DNA of 64,000 nucleotides from JBAWXE01 sp037144255 (GTDB lineage Bacteria; Bacteroidota; Bacteroidia; Chitinophagales; Chitinophagaceae). The notes under the pieces are model-generated. The model did not search any database, had not been told where the DNA came from, and saw only the letters and a program-made list of their open reading frames with translations. Below, one piece after another: positions 52,068 through 61,757 of this stretch. Where the stretch lies: assembly GCA_037144255.1 (NCBI GenBank), contig JBAWXE010000001.1:1-64000 (forward strand), read 5' to 3'. Position 1 is the first letter of the stretch, and each line of letters starts with the position of its first letter. The position numbers were made by a program, and so were the translations under genes.

Positions 52068-53471
52068 ATGCCGCTTTATTTTAGACGATTGTCCTTGTTA
52101 AATATATTGAGAACCGGATTGTTGGGTTGTTTCTTATTAGTTAGTACTTATTCCTTTGCGCAGCAAACCTCCTCGGCCGATAAGATCATTGTAGTGGTGG
52201 GTAAACGCATCATTCTGAAATCTGAATTGGGAGTGCAGGCTGCTCAGATGAGAGCTCAAGAAGGTGCAACAGAGGTGGTTTCAGATTCTATTTACTGTAA
52301 TTTATTGCAAGGTCTCATAGTACAAAAGATACTGGAAGAACAAGCTGAGCGTGATAGTGTAGTAGTAAGTGAGGAAGAAGTAGAAGGTACTTTAGATAAT
52401 CGTATACGCTATTTTACACAAATGTATGGCTCAAAGGAGAAAATGGAACAAGCTACCGGCAAAACCATTTATCAGCTAAAAGAGGAAAATCGAGAAATAT
52501 TCAAAGGGCAATTGCTGGCAGAAAAAGTACAGAATACACTTTTACAGTCTGTAAAGATAACCCCTGCTGAGATCAAGGCTTTTTTTGATAAAATACCTAA
52601 GGACAGTCTGCCCTTTTTCCCTGCCACAGTAGAAGTGGGGCAGATAGTAATTGCTCCACCTGTTAGTCCTGAGCTGGATGAACTGGCACGGAAAGATCTG
52701 GAAGATATACGTAAGCAGATAGTAGTAGATGGTAAGAGTTTTGAGACCATGGCTAGCTTTTATAGCGAAGACCCCGGTAGCAGAGACAATGGAGGGGATC
52801 TGGGCACTATGGGTCGTAATGATTTTGTACCTGAATTTGCAGCTGCTGCCTTTAAACTGCAAAACGGAGAGGTATCTCAAGTAATCAAGACAAAATTTGG
52901 GTACCACATCATACAAATGGTAGAACGTAAAGGAGATCAGGCACATTTGCGACATATATTGAAACGCCCTAAACTTACTTCTGCTGATTTCCAGAAATCA
53001 CTTACCAAATTAGACAGTGTAAGAGCTGACCTGATAACTGGCAAAATCACTTTTCAGGAAGCTGTAGGTAAATATGCTACGGACGATGCTTCAAAACGTA
53101 ATGGTGGTATGATAACAGACCCTACTACCGGTTCTACTGCGTTAGAAATCGATAAATTAGATCCATCGATGGCATTAATGGTGGATAGTATCAAGGTGGG
53201 GGCATTTTCACAACCTCAGATATTTGCAGATGCATCTGTTGGGGAAAGATCTTGTCGTATAGTATATATGAAAGGCCGCACAGAACCGCATAAGGCAAAT
53301 CTGAAAGATGATTATAGCAAAATACAGCAGATAGCACTTTCTCAAAAACAAGGAAAGAAGCTAGAACAATGGCTGAAAGATAAATTACCTACATATTATA
53401 TTAAGATTGATCCTGAATATCAGAATTGCAATGGTTTTAAAATGTGGCTCACTGAATCCTCTTTTAAATAA
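52068..53471 (+). CDS. SurA-like periplasmic peptidyl-prolyl isomerase/chaperone
   Basis: This 467-aa protein has a signal peptide (about residues 1-32, ending YSFAQQ). A SurA N-terminal chaperone region (about 35-175) is followed by two parvulin domains. The first (about 185-295) contains FYSEDPGSRDNGGDLGTMGR and FGYHIIQMVERKG. The second (about 298-400) is more diverged. SurA escorts outer-membrane proteins through the periplasm, which suits a genome rich in barrels and T9SS cargo. Confidence 0.88.
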   Translation: MPLYFRRLSLLNILRTGLLGCFLLVSTYSFAQQTSSADKIIVVVGKRIILKSELGVQAAQMRAQEGATEVVSDSIYCNLLQGLIVQKILEEQAERDSVVVSEEEVEGTLDNRIRYFTQMYGSKEKMEQATGKTIYQLKEENREIFKGQLLAEKVQNTLLQSVKITPAEIKAFFDKIPKDSLPFFPATVEVGQIVIAPPVSPELDELARKDLEDIRKQIVVDGKSFETMASFYSEDPGSRDNGGDLGTMGRNDFVPEFAAAAFKLQNGEVSQVIKTKFGYHIIQMVERKGDQAHLRHILKRPKLTSADFQKSLTKLDSVRADLITGKITFQEAVGKYATDDASKRNGGMITDPTTGSTALEIDKLDPSMALMVDSIKVGAFSQPQIFADASVGERSCRIVYMKGRTEPHKANLKDDYSKIQQIALSQKQGKKLEQWLKDKLPTYYIKIDPEYQNCNGFKMWLTESSFK

Positions 53472-53500
53472 AGTGTAACATTATTTAATATATTATTTAT

Positions 53501-53508
53501 TATATTTG
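53501..53508 (+). promoter_or_regulatory. candidate -7 box of the first LamG gene
   Basis: TATATTTG matches TAnnTTTG. It would give a leader of about 115 nt. No TTG is seen upstream at the usual distance, and the local A/T richness weakens the call. Confidence 0.35.
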
Positions 53509-53629
53509 TAAAGTAACTTGCACAATTGAAATGCTTTTACTGTTAGAAATTAATATTTTATTAATGATTTTATATTTCAACCCTTTGATTTATATTTACA
53601 ACCATTAATTAAATGTCATTTCCCGTTTT

Positions 53630-55336
53630 ATGAAAAAAATGATTCTGTTTTTACTGTCATTGGTTAGTGCAGGAGTTGCTTTCGGCCAGACTACCTATCC
53701 TAGTTGGGATCCTACTGGGGTGACCGGCTGTATTGGTCGTTGGAATTTTACATCTGTAACCGGTGTTTTGGTTAATAGTTTGAATGATAAAAGCGGGAAT
53801 AATAATAACGCTACCCCATATAATCTGATAGGTGCTAACGGTTTCCGTGGTTTGGCCAACAGAGCGGTAACATTCAACGGAGCATCCAGCTATGCTGATG
53901 TACCTAGTAGTGCTACATTATCTCCTACAACAGCAGTTACCATGGTAGCGCTGGTTAATTTTAATGATTTCTATCATGGTAGTTGCCAATTCTCTCAGAT
54001 ATTGGCTAAAGGATATGGACTTTCAGGTTCTCCATATTATGATAATGGCGTTTATGGCTTAAGTGTATCTGATGATGTTTTTGATAATGGTAACTGTTCT
54101 AACTATGATGCAGCACACCAACAGCTGATAGCTCAGGTAGGAAATAATATATATACCCCTACTTTAGGTAATTATGTTACAGTTAATAACTGGTATTTGA
54201 TAGCAGCTACTTTTAATGGTAGTACGGTTTCTTATTATCAAATACCAATGAATCCTGCTTCTTATGTATCTGCAGTGACACCTATATATACCAGCACACT
54301 TACTAACCCTAATGCATTAAGTGCTAATGGTTTACCACTTACTATCGGTAAAGATGGTAGTGCTTCATTCTCTAACTGGTTCAACGGTACTATTGATGAG
54401 GTAGCTTTATTCAATAAGGCATTGACTGTAAGCGAAATGCAATCAGTCTATGATTTCTTATGGAGTATGGTTCTAGTAAAACCTGTACCTACTGCTATGT
54501 GTCCTGGTTCAACAGTGCCTGTTACATACATAGCGAATGATACATTACCTTCCACTTTTCCTGCAAATATATTCTCAGTTCAGTTATCAGATGCTACAGG
54601 TAGCTTTACATCGCCAATAACTATTGGTACCGTTACCAGCACAGTATCAGGTACTATTTCTTGTACAATACCTGCAGGTACTCCTTCTGGTGTAGGATAT
54701 CGTATCCGTATCGCATCTAGTAATCCTGCTTTTATCTCTAAGGATAATGGTTCAGATATTACTATTGATAACTCAATGCCAGCTACTCCTGTTGTTACAA
54801 TAACTGCAACTCCTTCTACTCACGTAAATGCAGGACAAATTGTAACATTCAATTCAAGTGTGACACCGGTAGCACCTAATCTTACCTATCAATGGAAAAA
54901 GAATGGTGTGAACATTCCGGGTGCAACATCTTCATCATACTCTACCACCAACTTCCTAAATACTGATATCATTACTTTAGATGTTACTAACAATACCAAT
55001 TGCAATACAGCATTGGGTACAAGTAACGGACTAGTAATGGTGGTTACTACTTCTGTAGGAAATGTAAATGGTTCAAATTCTGATATTGTATTGTACCCTA
55101 ATCCTAATACTGGTTCTTTTGTAGTAAATGGTACTATCAGTGGTGTTGCTGATAATTCAGTAAGTATTGAAGTGATCAACGCATTAGGTCAGGTTATTTA
55201 TAACGATAACGCACAATTACATAACGGACAATTGAACAAACAAGTTTCTTTATCACAAGTGCCTGCAGGTATGTATATGCTTCGCATAAAAGCCGAAGGT
55301 CAGACAAAGGTTACTCGTTTTTCTATTGATAAGTAA
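53630..55336 (+). CDS. secreted LamG-domain protein with T9SS sorting domain, copy 1
   Basis: This 568-aa protein has a signal peptide (about residues 1-20). A LamG/concanavalin-like domain (about 30-280) starts VTGCIGRWNFTSVTG and ends WFNGTIDEVALFNKALTVSE. Two Ig-like segments (about 285-380 and 385-470) include LTYQWKKNGVNIPG. The C-terminal sorting domain begins IVLYPNPNTGSFVVNG. It is probably a surface or released carbohydrate- or matrix-binding protein. It is a full-length paralogue of the protein at 56214-57869, with a methyltransferase gene between them. Confidence 0.85.
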   Translation: MKKMILFLLSLVSAGVAFGQTTYPSWDPTGVTGCIGRWNFTSVTGVLVNSLNDKSGNNNNATPYNLIGANGFRGLANRAVTFNGASSYADVPSSATLSPTTAVTMVALVNFNDFYHGSCQFSQILAKGYGLSGSPYYDNGVYGLSVSDDVFDNGNCSNYDAAHQQLIAQVGNNIYTPTLGNYVTVNNWYLIAATFNGSTVSYYQIPMNPASYVSAVTPIYTSTLTNPNALSANGLPLTIGKDGSASFSNWFNGTIDEVALFNKALTVSEMQSVYDFLWSMVLVKPVPTAMCPGSTVPVTYIANDTLPSTFPANIFSVQLSDATGSFTSPITIGTVTSTVSGTISCTIPAGTPSGVGYRIRIASSNPAFISKDNGSDITIDNSMPATPVVTITATPSTHVNAGQIVTFNSSVTPVAPNLTYQWKKNGVNIPGATSSSYSTTNFLNTDIITLDVTNNTNCNTALGTSNGLVMVVTTSVGNVNGSNSDIVLYPNPNTGSFVVNGTISGVADNSVSIEVINALGQVIYNDNAQLHNGQLNKQVSLSQVPAGMYMLRIKAEGQTKVTRFSIDK

Positions 55337-55360
55337 TTAGATAGTATTTCATAATACTGT

Positions 55361-55424
55361 ACTTCCTAATGGTGGTGTAACATTTCATCTGAAATCACAT
55401 TCCCGTTAGGAAGTATTTTTTTTA
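55361..55424 (+). terminator. terminator of LamG copy 1
   Basis: ACTTCCTAA (55361-55369) pairs with TTAGGAAGT (55406-55414) around a 36-nt region that holds a smaller TTTCA/TGAAA hairpin. A run of T follows on the plus strand. Confidence 0.75.
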
Positions 55425-55515
55425 TTAGAATTTGCACTTATATTATCAGAAGAAATTGACCGAATTGTATTGTGTATTCATTGCAGAATGCATCTTGAGA
55501 TTTAAAAATTACTTT

Positions 55516-56175
55516 ATGTCATTGAGGAATATTTTTTCTACATATACTCCCAAATACAATTTTCTAAAGAAAGCTGTAAAGGATACTCCTTTTACAATGC
55601 TTGATATTGGTGCTGGGAATCATTCGCCTTCTAAGACAAAAGAGTTATTCCCTAATTGTATTTATTATGGATTGGATCTTAATAAAGAATATTCTTATTC
55701 AGATACTGACATAAATATTATGACAGGTTTTTATGAAATGGACCTTACAAAACTTGACTTTGACATAATTCCAGATAAATTCTTTGATTACATCAATATT
55801 GCTCATGTTATTGAACATCTATATAACGGTGATGTGGTTATTGAAAAGTTGAGTACAAAACTCAAAAAAGGCGGGCATATTTATATTGAATATCCAGGTA
55901 AGAAAAGTACTACACTACCTTCCATGAATGGATCACTTAACTTTTATGATGATGAAACGCATGTTAGAGTTTATTCTTACAATGAAGTGGCTTCAGTATT
56001 AGAAAAGGTTGGTTTTGAAATATTATCTAAGGGGATGAGACGTAGTTGGTTCTATATCGCAGTAATTCCATTTAGAGCTTTGGGATATTTGATAAAAGGT
56101 CAAAAATTACCCGGGAATATATTTTGGGACCTTTTAGGTTTTGCAGAATTTGTTTATGCCAAAAAGAATACATAA
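55516..56175 (+). CDS. class I SAM-dependent methyltransferase
   Basis: This 219-aa Rossmann methyltransferase has motif I as MLDIGAGNHSPSKT (about residues 28-41) and the acidic ribose contact in YYGLDLNKEY. DYINIAHVIEHLYNG and KLKKGGHIYIEYPG give the post-I motifs. The C-terminus has a hydrophobic, possibly membrane-associated helix (FYIAVIPFRALGYLIKG). Start ATG 55516 is chosen; the frame stays open from TTG 55432, inside the terminator region. It looks more A/T-rich than its neighbours and sits between two paralogous genes. The substrate is unknown; similar proteins occur in polysaccharide clusters. Confidence 0.8.
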   Translation: MSLRNIFSTYTPKYNFLKKAVKDTPFTMLDIGAGNHSPSKTKELFPNCIYYGLDLNKEYSYSDTDINIMTGFYEMDLTKLDFDIIPDKFFDYINIAHVIEHLYNGDVVIEKLSTKLKKGGHIYIEYPGKKSTTLPSMNGSLNFYDDETHVRVYSYNEVASVLEKVGFEILSKGMRRSWFYIAVIPFRALGYLIKGQKLPGNIFWDLLGFAEFVYAKKNT

Positions 56176-56213
56176 TATTGTCTAATAATATTTAACTATA
56201 AATTATTTTTTCT

Positions 56214-57869
56214 ATGAAAAAGCTAATTGTACTAATGGGCTTGCTATCTATAACAGTAGTAGCAAAAGCTCAAACTAATTATCCATCAGGTGTTAGCGGT
56301 TGTATTGCTCGATGGAATTTTTCTTCTAGTGGCACCATAACATCTTTGTTTGATGCAAGTGGTAATAATAATAGCGCTAACACAACTTCAGCATTAATTG
56401 CAGCACCCGGATTTAGAAATTGGATCAATAAAGCTGCAAAATTTGATGGTAATAGTAGTTATGCTTCTTTACCGAGCAACACTATGTTGTCCCCAACGCA
56501 AATTACAATGTTAGCATTGGTAAAAATGAATGGTTTCTATTCAGGTTCTTGCCAAGGTAATCAAATAATCATTAAAGGATATACTGGATATGATAATGGT
56601 GTATATGGATTGAGTTTTTCTGACAATATTTACGATGGTAGTTGTAGTGTTTTCGACCCCCTACATGAACAGTTAGGTCCAACATTAGGCCCTGTCGGCT
56701 CTCTTTCAGGTGTATACCCACCTCCAGGCAATTATATTGATACTACTAAATGGTTCTTTGTAGCTATAAGTTATGATGGCAACATTGCTAAATTTTATCA
56801 GGTTGTTATGGATACGACTATTTACTCTTCAACAATAACTCCTTATTTCACAACTAATAGCTTAAATACTCCATTGGGTACCAATACAATGGATTTGGCA
56901 ATTGGAAGAACTTTTTATGGACCAGATCCATATTGGTTCAATGGTGTGATGGATGAGGTAGTCATATTTAATAGAGTATTAGCTGATTCTGAGGTTCATT
57001 CTGTGTATGATTATTTATGGAGGGTTGTTAATATAGACCAACCGGTTACCCCAACTAATATATGTTCTGGTGATACTTTGCATGTGCATTATGCAGTAAA
57101 AGATACTATGAATGCTGGGAATATTTTTACCGTACAGTTGTCTGATGGTAACGGTAGTTTTGCATCTCCTGTTGTAATTGGAGCAGTTACATCTACACTG
57201 TCTGGTATGATAAATTGTCCAGTGCCAACAAGTACTCCAACAGGTACTGGTTATCGTGTTCGAATTGTTTCAAGTTCTCCATATTTTATTTCAAAGGATA
57301 ATGGAGTTAATATTAGTATTGCTAATTCACCAATAACCCCGACTGTAGTAGTTGCTGCCAACCCTTCGCTCTCAGTTACTACAGGTACCTTGGTCACTTT
57401 TACAGCTAATACTAATATGAGTAATGCCACATTTCAATGGCAGGTCAATAATGTAAATGTGGGAACTAATAGCAATTCATATAGTTATATTCCTTTTGAC
57501 GGAGATCAAGTATTATGTTCTGTAACAGTCCTGAGTGGGTGCTATACAGTATACGAAGATTCTAACAAAGTATCTATGCATGTTTATTCAGGTATCAACA
57601 ATATCAATAAAGGTGTTGACCAAATCTCTATCTACCCAACCCCTAGCAATGGTTCTATTACAGTAAGTGGTTTGCTTTCAATCATGGATAAGCTAGTATC
57701 TTTAGAGGTAATCAATACAATGGGGCAAGTAGTATATACTGAAAAGATAATTGTCAATAATTCAGTCTTGGATCAAAGGGTATCGTTGAATATTCCTGCA
57801 GGTTTGTATATTTTACGCATTAGCTCCAGTCAAAAAGTGATCAATACTCAGTTCACAATTCAGAAATAG
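56214..57869 (+). CDS. secreted LamG-domain protein with T9SS sorting domain, copy 2
   Basis: This 551-aa paralogue of the protein at 53630-55336 has the same order: signal peptide (ends AKAQ), LamG domain (about 25-265, VSGCIARWNFSSSG to WFNGVMDEVVIFNRVLADSE), two Ig-like segments and a type IX sorting domain starting ISIYPTPSNGSITVSG (PTP instead of the usual PNP). Shared blocks such as GTGYRVRIVSSSPYFISKDN show common origin. It ends at a very long terminator. Confidence 0.85.
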   Translation: MKKLIVLMGLLSITVVAKAQTNYPSGVSGCIARWNFSSSGTITSLFDASGNNNSANTTSALIAAPGFRNWINKAAKFDGNSSYASLPSNTMLSPTQITMLALVKMNGFYSGSCQGNQIIIKGYTGYDNGVYGLSFSDNIYDGSCSVFDPLHEQLGPTLGPVGSLSGVYPPPGNYIDTTKWFFVAISYDGNIAKFYQVVMDTTIYSSTITPYFTTNSLNTPLGTNTMDLAIGRTFYGPDPYWFNGVMDEVVIFNRVLADSEVHSVYDYLWRVVNIDQPVTPTNICSGDTLHVHYAVKDTMNAGNIFTVQLSDGNGSFASPVVIGAVTSTLSGMINCPVPTSTPTGTGYRVRIVSSSPYFISKDNGVNISIANSPITPTVVVAANPSLSVTTGTLVTFTANTNMSNATFQWQVNNVNVGTNSNSYSYIPFDGDQVLCSVTVLSGCYTVYEDSNKVSMHVYSGINNINKGVDQISIYPTPSNGSITVSGLLSIMDKLVSLEVINTMGQVVYTEKIIVNNSVLDQRVSLNIPAGLYILRISSSQKVINTQFTIQK

Positions 57870-57875
57870 TGTCGT

Positions 57876-57930
57876 TAAAGTATAAAAGAGAAAGGGCATC
57901 TATAAGATGCCCTTTCTCTTTTATACTTTA
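57876..57930. terminator. 26-bp-arm bidirectional terminator including the helicase stop codon
   Basis: The arms 57876-57901 and 57905-57930 are exact reverse complements around a 3-nt ATA loop. The helicase stop codon (57928-57930) lies inside the right arm. The core is AGAAAGGGCATCT with its complement. Confidence 0.88.
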
Positions 57931-60900
57931 GCTCAATAGGAAAGCTATATCGTCTCTTGTTAGTCGTTTTAGGAAAGCATTATCATCGGCTACCAGTTCG
58001 CTAGCCAAAGTACGTTTGCGTTCCTGCAATATCAGCATCTTCTCCTCTATGGTGTCTTTACAGATAAGTCGGTATGCAAATATGTTCTTTGTTTGCCCAA
58101 TACGGTGTGTACGGTCAATAGCTTGTTGTTCTACAGCTGGGTTCCACCATGGGTCTACAATGTAGACATAATCTGCTGCGGTAAGGTTCAGACCTATACC
58201 TCCTGCCTTAAGTGATATCAGGAATACACGACAGGAATCATTATTCTGGAATTGTTGAATGTTACGTTCTCGTTCCATAGAGGATGAGCCACCATCGAAG
58301 TAAGCGTATGGTATACCATGTTCCTCCAGTTTTTGTTTGATAAGCGCAAGCATGCCTAAGAATTGAGAGAACACCAATGCTTTATGGTTGCCTACGTTCT
58401 CTACTATCTCACGTACCAGTTCATCTAACTTAATTGAGTAGTTGGCAAACCTTTCTTCTTCATTCAGTATGGCTGGAGAGTCGCATATCTGTCTTAGTTT
58501 GGTAAGACCTTGTAAAATATGCATATGAGAACGCTCAATGCCTTTCTCATCAATTACTCCTAGTATTTGCTCTTTATAAGTATTGCGGTAGGCATCGTAG
58601 ATCTTTCGTTGATCTGTACCCATTTCACAATACAGAATAGTTTCTGTTTTTTCAGGTAGGTCTTTGGCTACTTGTTCTTTGGTACGGCGTAGCAAGAATG
58701 GATAAATAAGTTTTCTGAGTTGTTGCTTAGTTTCTTCTTCCTGAAATTTATCAATAGGAGTAGCAAACTCATTCATGAAAAATTCCCTACTACCCAGCAT
58801 GCCGGGGTTTAAGAAGTTCATTTGTGAATACAAGTCAAAAGTATTGTTTTGTACTGGGGTACCACTTAGTGCTAGTCTATTCTTGCTATTCAATAGTAAG
58901 GCAGCTTTTGCTACTTGCGACTGCGGATTCTTGATAGCTTGCGATTCATCCAATACTACATAGTCAAGAGGGAATTCCTTGAATAATTTAATATCGCTAC
59001 GCATCGTGCCATAAGTAGTGATGATCACATCGCTTTCATCAAAAGAGCTAAATGCTGCACTACGTTTAGGGCCATGGTGTATGATATGAGTAAGATTAGG
59101 AGTGAATTTCTTGATCTCATTCTCCCAGTTATACATCAGGGTAGTAGGGCATACCACCATGAATTTGGCTTCAGGGTTATTATTCTTATAGTGTTGGAAG
59201 AAGGCTAGTGTCTGTACTGTTTTACCAAGACCCATGTCATCGGCCAAAATACCACCCCAACCGGCTTCTTTCAAAAATGTCAGCCATTGGAAACCACCTA
59301 ACTGGTAAGGGCGCAGGGTAGCTGTCAGTTGCTCAGGAGGAGGTATGTTGCTATAGTCACTGGTTATTATTTCGCTCAGTCGTTCTTTCTTGGCTTCCAA
59401 TTCTGCTTGTAGTGCATCTTCATCTACATCTTTCAATAATTCATCCAATACGCTGAAGTGAAATTTCTTGAGGCGCAATTTATTGCCTTTTGCCTCTCCC
59501 ATTTTCACTAACAACCCATATTTTTTAAGCCACTCTTCCGGCAACAAGCCTATAGATCCATCGTTCAGTCTAACATAATTCTGACGTTGAGCCAAAGCTT
59601 TCTTGACCTCTACTATAGATACTATCTGTTCTCCAAATACAACCTCAACAGATGCATCGAACCAATCTATACCACTACTAACTTGTACACGTGTATCTGG
59701 CTTGTAAGTGCTGATACGCAGATTTTTTAGCCCCTCGGTACCAAATATTTGCACATCCCACTCACGCATGATATCTGTAAAACGGAAGAACCAGTTGTTG
59801 GCTAGTACAGATGTTGCAGGTAAATAGAAAAAATGTTCTTTATTGTTTTGTTGTATGTCTGTATGTAAATGACGGAGCATATGCAGGAACTCTAGTTCTG
59901 CAGGCTCATTGCGTTGCACCACCTTTACTATACCATTATGGGGCTGTATCACATTGCCAAAGAAACCCCATTTTAGCTCTATGCCATTATAATTGAATGC
60001 AGGTTGTAATACCAGCATTTGTTCACGTTCTTGTAAATGTAGTTGATAGCTAGGTTTTGTTTTATCTACATGCTCTACCATTTCTTCTGAGAAATGCACA
60101 TGGGCTATTTGGCTCCATTGCATCACTTTGTTTTTCAAAAAATCTGGCCATTCATTATCAGCAATATGCATATTGCCATCAGGTAAGAATGCTTCTACCA
60201 TAGCTACTTCTGCTGCATATGCTGCACAGAATAAACGATCGCCGTACATCAACAATGCACCATTCAGCATTTTTACATCTTCAAAAGGTATGGCAAAACC
60301 TTCTATCGCCCATTGTAGGGATATGCTATATGAATTGTCTTCTTTTTTGACATGTAGTTGCGGGTGAACAGGTTTGCCCACAAATGCAACCGGTTGTATA
60401 TTAGTAGATGAGATGTTCTTTCCTTTTGTCTTTATAAAACAAAGGGAATGGTCTGAATATCTATCAAATAATTTATGATACTTAGGTAGTAGATATTCCC
60501 ATGCCTGATCTCGCACATCCTGAGTAGAATCTTCTTTTAATACAGATTCATAATCATCTAAAAAATCACCAAAAGGTAGGTTCTTTCGTAAGTATTTCAG
60601 TATTTCTTCAGGTGTAAATTTCCTTACTATTGGTAGCAGGTCTCTTTCCTCTTCTTTGTATCTGGCTGGGTTGATGTATTGGTTCAGTTGCAATAATTCT
60701 ATCGCACCACTAAATTTATTCTCATTTTCCACCGCATAGCCGGCTACCAGTGCCACATTTACATATGGGTACCAGTTTACTTGAGTATCAACAACAATGC
60801 CCAATCTTTTTTCTTCCTCCAGTACTTCTACAGCTGTAGATACCGTTTTGTAGGTATCAGGAGTATTTACCTTTTTAATACTTGGGTCTAATACTCGCAG

Positions 60901-61656
60901 AAATGGTTTTCCGTCTTCGTATGTAAAAGTGAACTTGTCTGTAATATCATCACTTATACTGTAGCCATATTGGCGTAGTAGTTTGTTCTTTTGCTCATCC
61001 CAGTTCTTCATCGTCTGAAAATACTGAGCACCATGTTCTTTTAATATATGTATGAATAGAGCAGCTTTATGAGTACATAATGGGAATCCCTTTTCGCTAC
61101 AAGCGCAGGATGTGTCAAAGTAACGTTCTTCATTTTGCTTGATCACTACTCTATAGGTAGTTTCGCCATCTACAATATCAGCTTCTATTTTTTCATTTTG
61201 ATTTAGTACAATACTTGCTTTTTTCTTTGCTACTAGTAATTCGGCAGCTGATAATATCTCTGCAGACGCATATACACGCAATATCTGCATATTTACCTGA
61301 CGCATCCGCACCACAGTGTGTTTCTGGTCATAACTCACATCCGTGTTTTCAAAGAAACCACTTTGCATGATGTCATTGAGTTGAAAAAGTGCAGCTACTT
61401 CATGGCGGCAAATATCCCCCAGATTATAAGGGCATTGACAACGTACTGATATCTCTTTTGGAGTAGAGAATTTGGATACTGTTACTGTATAATAGTTTTG
61501 ATACAGGTCATTACGTACCCGGAACCGTACTTGTTCCAATAAATGATCGACATCTAATAAGGAAACACCTGCGGTGTAAAAAATCTTTTTACCCCGGCGA
61601 ATTACCTCTTCAGTGCCATGGTTGTATACGTATCTTAATATGGGTGGTAATGACAT
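57928..61656 (-). CDS. SNF2-family helicase with two SWIM-type zinc fingers
   Basis: This 1242-aa SWI2/SNF2 ATPase starts at ATG 61656 (MSLPPILRYVYNH). Two fingers with identical CXCX7CXH spacing occur near residues 73-85 (CQCPYNLGDICRH) and 184-196 (CACSEKGFPLCTH). After a long middle region, the helicase core shows ADDMGLGKTVQT (Walker A), LDESQAIKN (DExx), LSGTPVQNN, GGIGLNLTAADYV and DRTHRIGQ (motif VI). Such proteins remodel protein-DNA complexes, but the bacterial role is poorly known. No methylase or nuclease partner is adjacent. A TATCTTTG box lies 33 bp upstream. Confidence 0.92.
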   Translation of the reverse strand: MSLPPILRYVYNHGTEEVIRRGKKIFYTAGVSLLDVDHLLEQVRFRVRNDLYQNYYTVTVSKFSTPKEISVRCQCPYNLGDICRHEVAALFQLNDIMQSGFFENTDVSYDQKHTVVRMRQVNMQILRVYASAEILSAAELLVAKKKASIVLNQNEKIEADIVDGETTYRVVIKQNEERYFDTSCACSEKGFPLCTHKAALFIHILKEHGAQYFQTMKNWDEQKNKLLRQYGYSISDDITDKFTFTYEDGKPFLRVLDPSIKKVNTPDTYKTVSTAVEVLEEEKRLGIVVDTQVNWYPYVNVALVAGYAVENENKFSGAIELLQLNQYINPARYKEEERDLLPIVRKFTPEEILKYLRKNLPFGDFLDDYESVLKEDSTQDVRDQAWEYLLPKYHKLFDRYSDHSLCFIKTKGKNISSTNIQPVAFVGKPVHPQLHVKKEDNSYSISLQWAIEGFAIPFEDVKMLNGALLMYGDRLFCAAYAAEVAMVEAFLPDGNMHIADNEWPDFLKNKVMQWSQIAHVHFSEEMVEHVDKTKPSYQLHLQEREQMLVLQPAFNYNGIELKWGFFGNVIQPHNGIVKVVQRNEPAELEFLHMLRHLHTDIQQNNKEHFFYLPATSVLANNWFFRFTDIMREWDVQIFGTEGLKNLRISTYKPDTRVQVSSGIDWFDASVEVVFGEQIVSIVEVKKALAQRQNYVRLNDGSIGLLPEEWLKKYGLLVKMGEAKGNKLRLKKFHFSVLDELLKDVDEDALQAELEAKKERLSEIITSDYSNIPPPEQLTATLRPYQLGGFQWLTFLKEAGWGGILADDMGLGKTVQTLAFFQHYKNNNPEAKFMVVCPTTLMYNWENEIKKFTPNLTHIIHHGPKRSAAFSSFDESDVIITTYGTMRSDIKLFKEFPLDYVVLDESQAIKNPQSQVAKAALLLNSKNRLALSGTPVQNNTFDLYSQMNFLNPGMLGSREFFMNEFATPIDKFQEEETKQQLRKLIYPFLLRRTKEQVAKDLPEKTETILYCEMGTDQRKIYDAYRNTYKEQILGVIDEKGIERSHMHILQGLTKLRQICDSPAILNEEERFANYSIKLDELVREIVENVGNHKALVFSQFLGMLALIKQKLEEHGIPYAYFDGGSSSMERERNIQQFQNNDSCRVFLISLKAGGIGLNLTAADYVYIVDPWWNPAVEQQAIDRTHRIGQTKNIFAYRLICKDTIEEKMLILQERKRTLASELVADDNAFLKRLTRDDIAFLLS

Positions 61657-61688
61657 TTGAAAATTGCACAGTTCAAAAAAGGCAACTC

Positions 61689-61696
61689 CAAAGATA
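61689..61696 (-). promoter_or_regulatory. -7 box of the SNF2 helicase gene
   Basis: On the minus strand this reads TATCTTTG, 33 bp before the ATG. A TTG lies 23 bp further upstream, longer than usual. Confidence 0.4.
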
Positions 61697-61757
61697 CCGA
61701 AAAACAAGTGGATAACGCACAAAAATTGTGGTTAAATCCGGGTTAAAGAAAGATGTT

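Noticed and set aside
61657..61722. Longer start for the SNF2 helicase
   Set aside because: A TATCTTTG promoter box (61689-61696) falls inside the extension, and the added residues are hydrophobic and not family-like.
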